A stretch of DNA of 64,000 nucleotides from Agromyces lapidis (GTDB lineage: Bacteria > Actinomycetota > Actinomycetes > Actinomycetales > Microbacteriaceae), in NCBI RefSeq assembly GCF_009749405.1, contig NZ_WBIQ01000007.1:62001-126000 (forward strand), read 5' to 3'. The translations under genes and the position numbers were made by a program. The notes beneath the pieces were generated by a model, which was given only the letters and a program-made list of their open reading frames with translations, made no database searches and had not been told where the DNA came from. Positions 62,625-64,000 of this stretch are shown here, piece after piece (positions within the stretch are counted from its first letter, which is position 1; every line of letters begins with the position of its first letter).

Positions 62625-64000
62625 ATGTCTCCGAGAGCTGTGAACCCGCCGGTGCCCGCCGCCACCGACCCTGCGTCGATCCGCAATTTCTGCATCATCG
62701 CGCATATCGACCACGGCAAGTCGACGCTCGCCGACCGCATGCTCCAGATCACGGGCATCGTCAGCGACCGCGACATGCGCGCCCAGTACCTCGATCGCAT
62801 GGACATCGAGCGCGAGCGCGGCATCACGATCAAGAGCCAGGCTGTGCGCATGCCGTGGCAGCAGGGCGACCGCGCGTACGCCCTCAACATGATCGACACG
62901 CCCGGCCACGTCGACTTCTCCTACGAGGTCTCGCGCTCGCTCGCCGCGTGCGAGGGCGCGATCCTGCTCGTCGACGCCGCACAGGGCATCGAGGCGCAGA
63001 CCCTCGCCAACCTCTACCTGGCCCTCGAGAACGACCTCGAGATCATCCCGGTGCTGAACAAGATCGACCTGCCGGCCGCCGACCCCGAGAAGTACGCGAA
63101 GGAGCTCGCCGACCTCATCGGCGGTTCGCCCGACGACGTGCTCAAGGTCTCGGGAAAGACGGGCGTCGGCGTCGAAGAGCTCCTCGACCGCGTCGTCGAG
63201 CGCATTCCGGCCCCGGTCGGTGATGCCGACGCGCCGCCCCGCGCGATGATCTTCGACTCCGTCTACGACAGCTACCGCGGCGTCGTCACCTACGTGCGAA
63301 TGATCGACGGGCAGCTGAAGCCGCGCGAGCGCATCCAGATGATGTCGACGAGGGCGACCCACGAGATTCTCGAGATCGGCGTGAGCGCGCCCGAGCCGCA
63401 GCCGTCGAAGGGACTCGGCGTCGGCGAGGTCGGCTATCTCATCACCGGCGTGAAGGACGTGCGCCAGTCGAAGGTCGGCGACACCGTCACCACGGCCGTG
63501 AAGCCCGCGACCGAAGCGCTGGCGGGCTACACCGAGCCGCTGCCGATGGTGTTCTCGGGCCTCTACCCGATCGACGGCAGCGACTACCCCGAGCTCCGCG
63601 AGGCGCTCGACAAGCTGAAGCTCTCCGACGCCTCGCTCGTGTACGAGCCCGAGACCTCGGTCGCGCTCGGCTTCGGCTTCCGATGCGGCTTCCTCGGACT
63701 CCTCCACCTCGAGATCGTGACCGAGCGCCTGCAGCGCGAGTTCGGTCTCGACCTCATCGCGACGGCGCCGAGCGTCGTCTACGAGGTCACCACCGAAGAC
63801 AAGAAGACCGTCACGGTGACGAACCCGAGCGAGTTCCCGACGGGCGCAAAGATCACCGAGGTGCGCGAGCCGGTCGTGAAGGCCGCGATCCTCGCCCCGA
63901 AGGACTACGTGGGCACCATCATGGAGCTCTGCCAGTCGCGCCGCGGCACGCTGCTCGGCATGGAGTACCTCGGCGAGGACCGGGTCGAGATCCGCTACAA
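62625..64000 (+). CDS. lepA: Elongation factor 4 (LepA), 5' part
   Basis: The first ~458 residues of a ribosome-associated GTPase that back-translocates or remodels stalled ribosomes. G1 loop AHIDHGKST (residues 26-34), switch region [15 protein letters not shown]3 DTPGHVDF, G4 NKIDLP, then domain II and the LepA-specific [27 protein letters not shown] lies 9 nt before the ATG. The gene continues past the end of the window; about 150 C-terminal residues are missing. Confidence 0.95.
   Translation, partial: MSPRAVNPPVPAATDPASIRNFCIIAHIDHGKSTLADRMLQITGIVSDRDMRAQYLDRMDIERERGITIKSQAVRMPWQQGDRAYALNMIDTPGHVDFSYEVSRSLAACEGAILLVDAAQGIEAQTLANLYLALENDLEIIPVLNKIDLPAADPEKYAKELADLIGGSPDDVLKVSGKTGVGVEELLDRVVERIPAPVGDADAPPRAMIFDSVYDSYRGVVTYVRMIDGQLKPRERIQMMSTRATHEILEIGVSAPEPQPSKGLGVGEVGYLITGVKDVRQSKVGDTVTTAVKPATEALAGYTEPLPMVFSGLYPIDGSDYPELREALDKLKLSDASLVYEPETSVALGFGFRCGFLGLLHLEIVTERLQREFGLDLIATAPSVVYEVTTEDKKTVTVTNPSEFPTGAKITEVREPVVKAAILAPKDYVGTIMELCQSRRGTLLGMEYLGEDRVEIRY

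Overview
The window is high-GC (about 70 percent by eye), densely coded bacterial DNA with mostly GTG/ATG starts and many 1-4 nt stop/start overlaps. Gene content and order point to an actinobacterium, most likely of the family Microbacteriaceae: a class II DAHP synthase next to a PASTA-domain Ser/Thr kinase, an Rv2175c-type DNA-binding protein, a complete division and cell wall (dcw) cluster ending in sepF, yggT and divIVA (wag31), and then lspA, rluD and dnaE. MurE has a non-canonical substrate motif, which fits a wall without meso-diaminopimelate. The family assignment is inferred from gene order and protein features; no database was searched.

Layout. 1-2.7 kb: the 3' end of a ROK glucokinase, a PlsC-type acyltransferase and DAHP synthase, closed by a strong terminator. 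2.9-8.2 kb: PASTA kinase and LysM hydrolase (minus), Rv2175c-like regulator (plus), polyprenyl diphosphate synthase (minus), DUF3040 membrane protein (plus). 8.4-26.8 kb: the dcw cluster mraZ-rsmH-ftsL-ftsI-murE-murF-mraY-murD-ftsW-murG-murC-ftsQ-ftsZ-yggS-sepF-yggT-divIVA, covering cytoplasmic muropeptide synthesis, lipid I/II formation, septal transpeptidation and polar growth. 26.8-34.9 kb: lspA, rluD, dnaE, hisD, nrdR, pyrD. 35-36.8 kb: an App1-type phosphatase-domain protein divergent from a TetR regulator. 36.9-40.1 kb: a four-gene osmoprotectant-type ABC importer. 40.1-42.2 kb (minus): blaI, an M56 peptidase and dedA, divergent from cydABDC (42.3-48.2 kb), the cytochrome bd oxidase and its assembly exporter. 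48.3-59.2 kb: pabB, leuS, a glycosyltransferase, comEA, comEC, a DHFR-family protein (minus) and holA. 59.5-62.5 kb (minus): rpsT and a sensor kinase / response regulator / hydrolase group. The window ends inside lepA (plus).

No tRNA, rRNA, CRISPR array, insertion sequence or prophage was seen. The main points of interest are in the spaces between ordinary genes. A 38-bp duplication at the murF/mraY junction makes a 26-codon ORF that links the two genes by overlapping GTGA signals. The mraZ promoter carries three GTGG boxes with a 10-bp period, and there is an inverted pair upstream. Two abutting CTT-centred palindromes lie between blaI and cydA. A TANNNT -10 hexamer sits exactly 6 nt before the start codon of eight genes that lack an obvious Shine-Dalgarno sequence, which suggests leaderless transcription.
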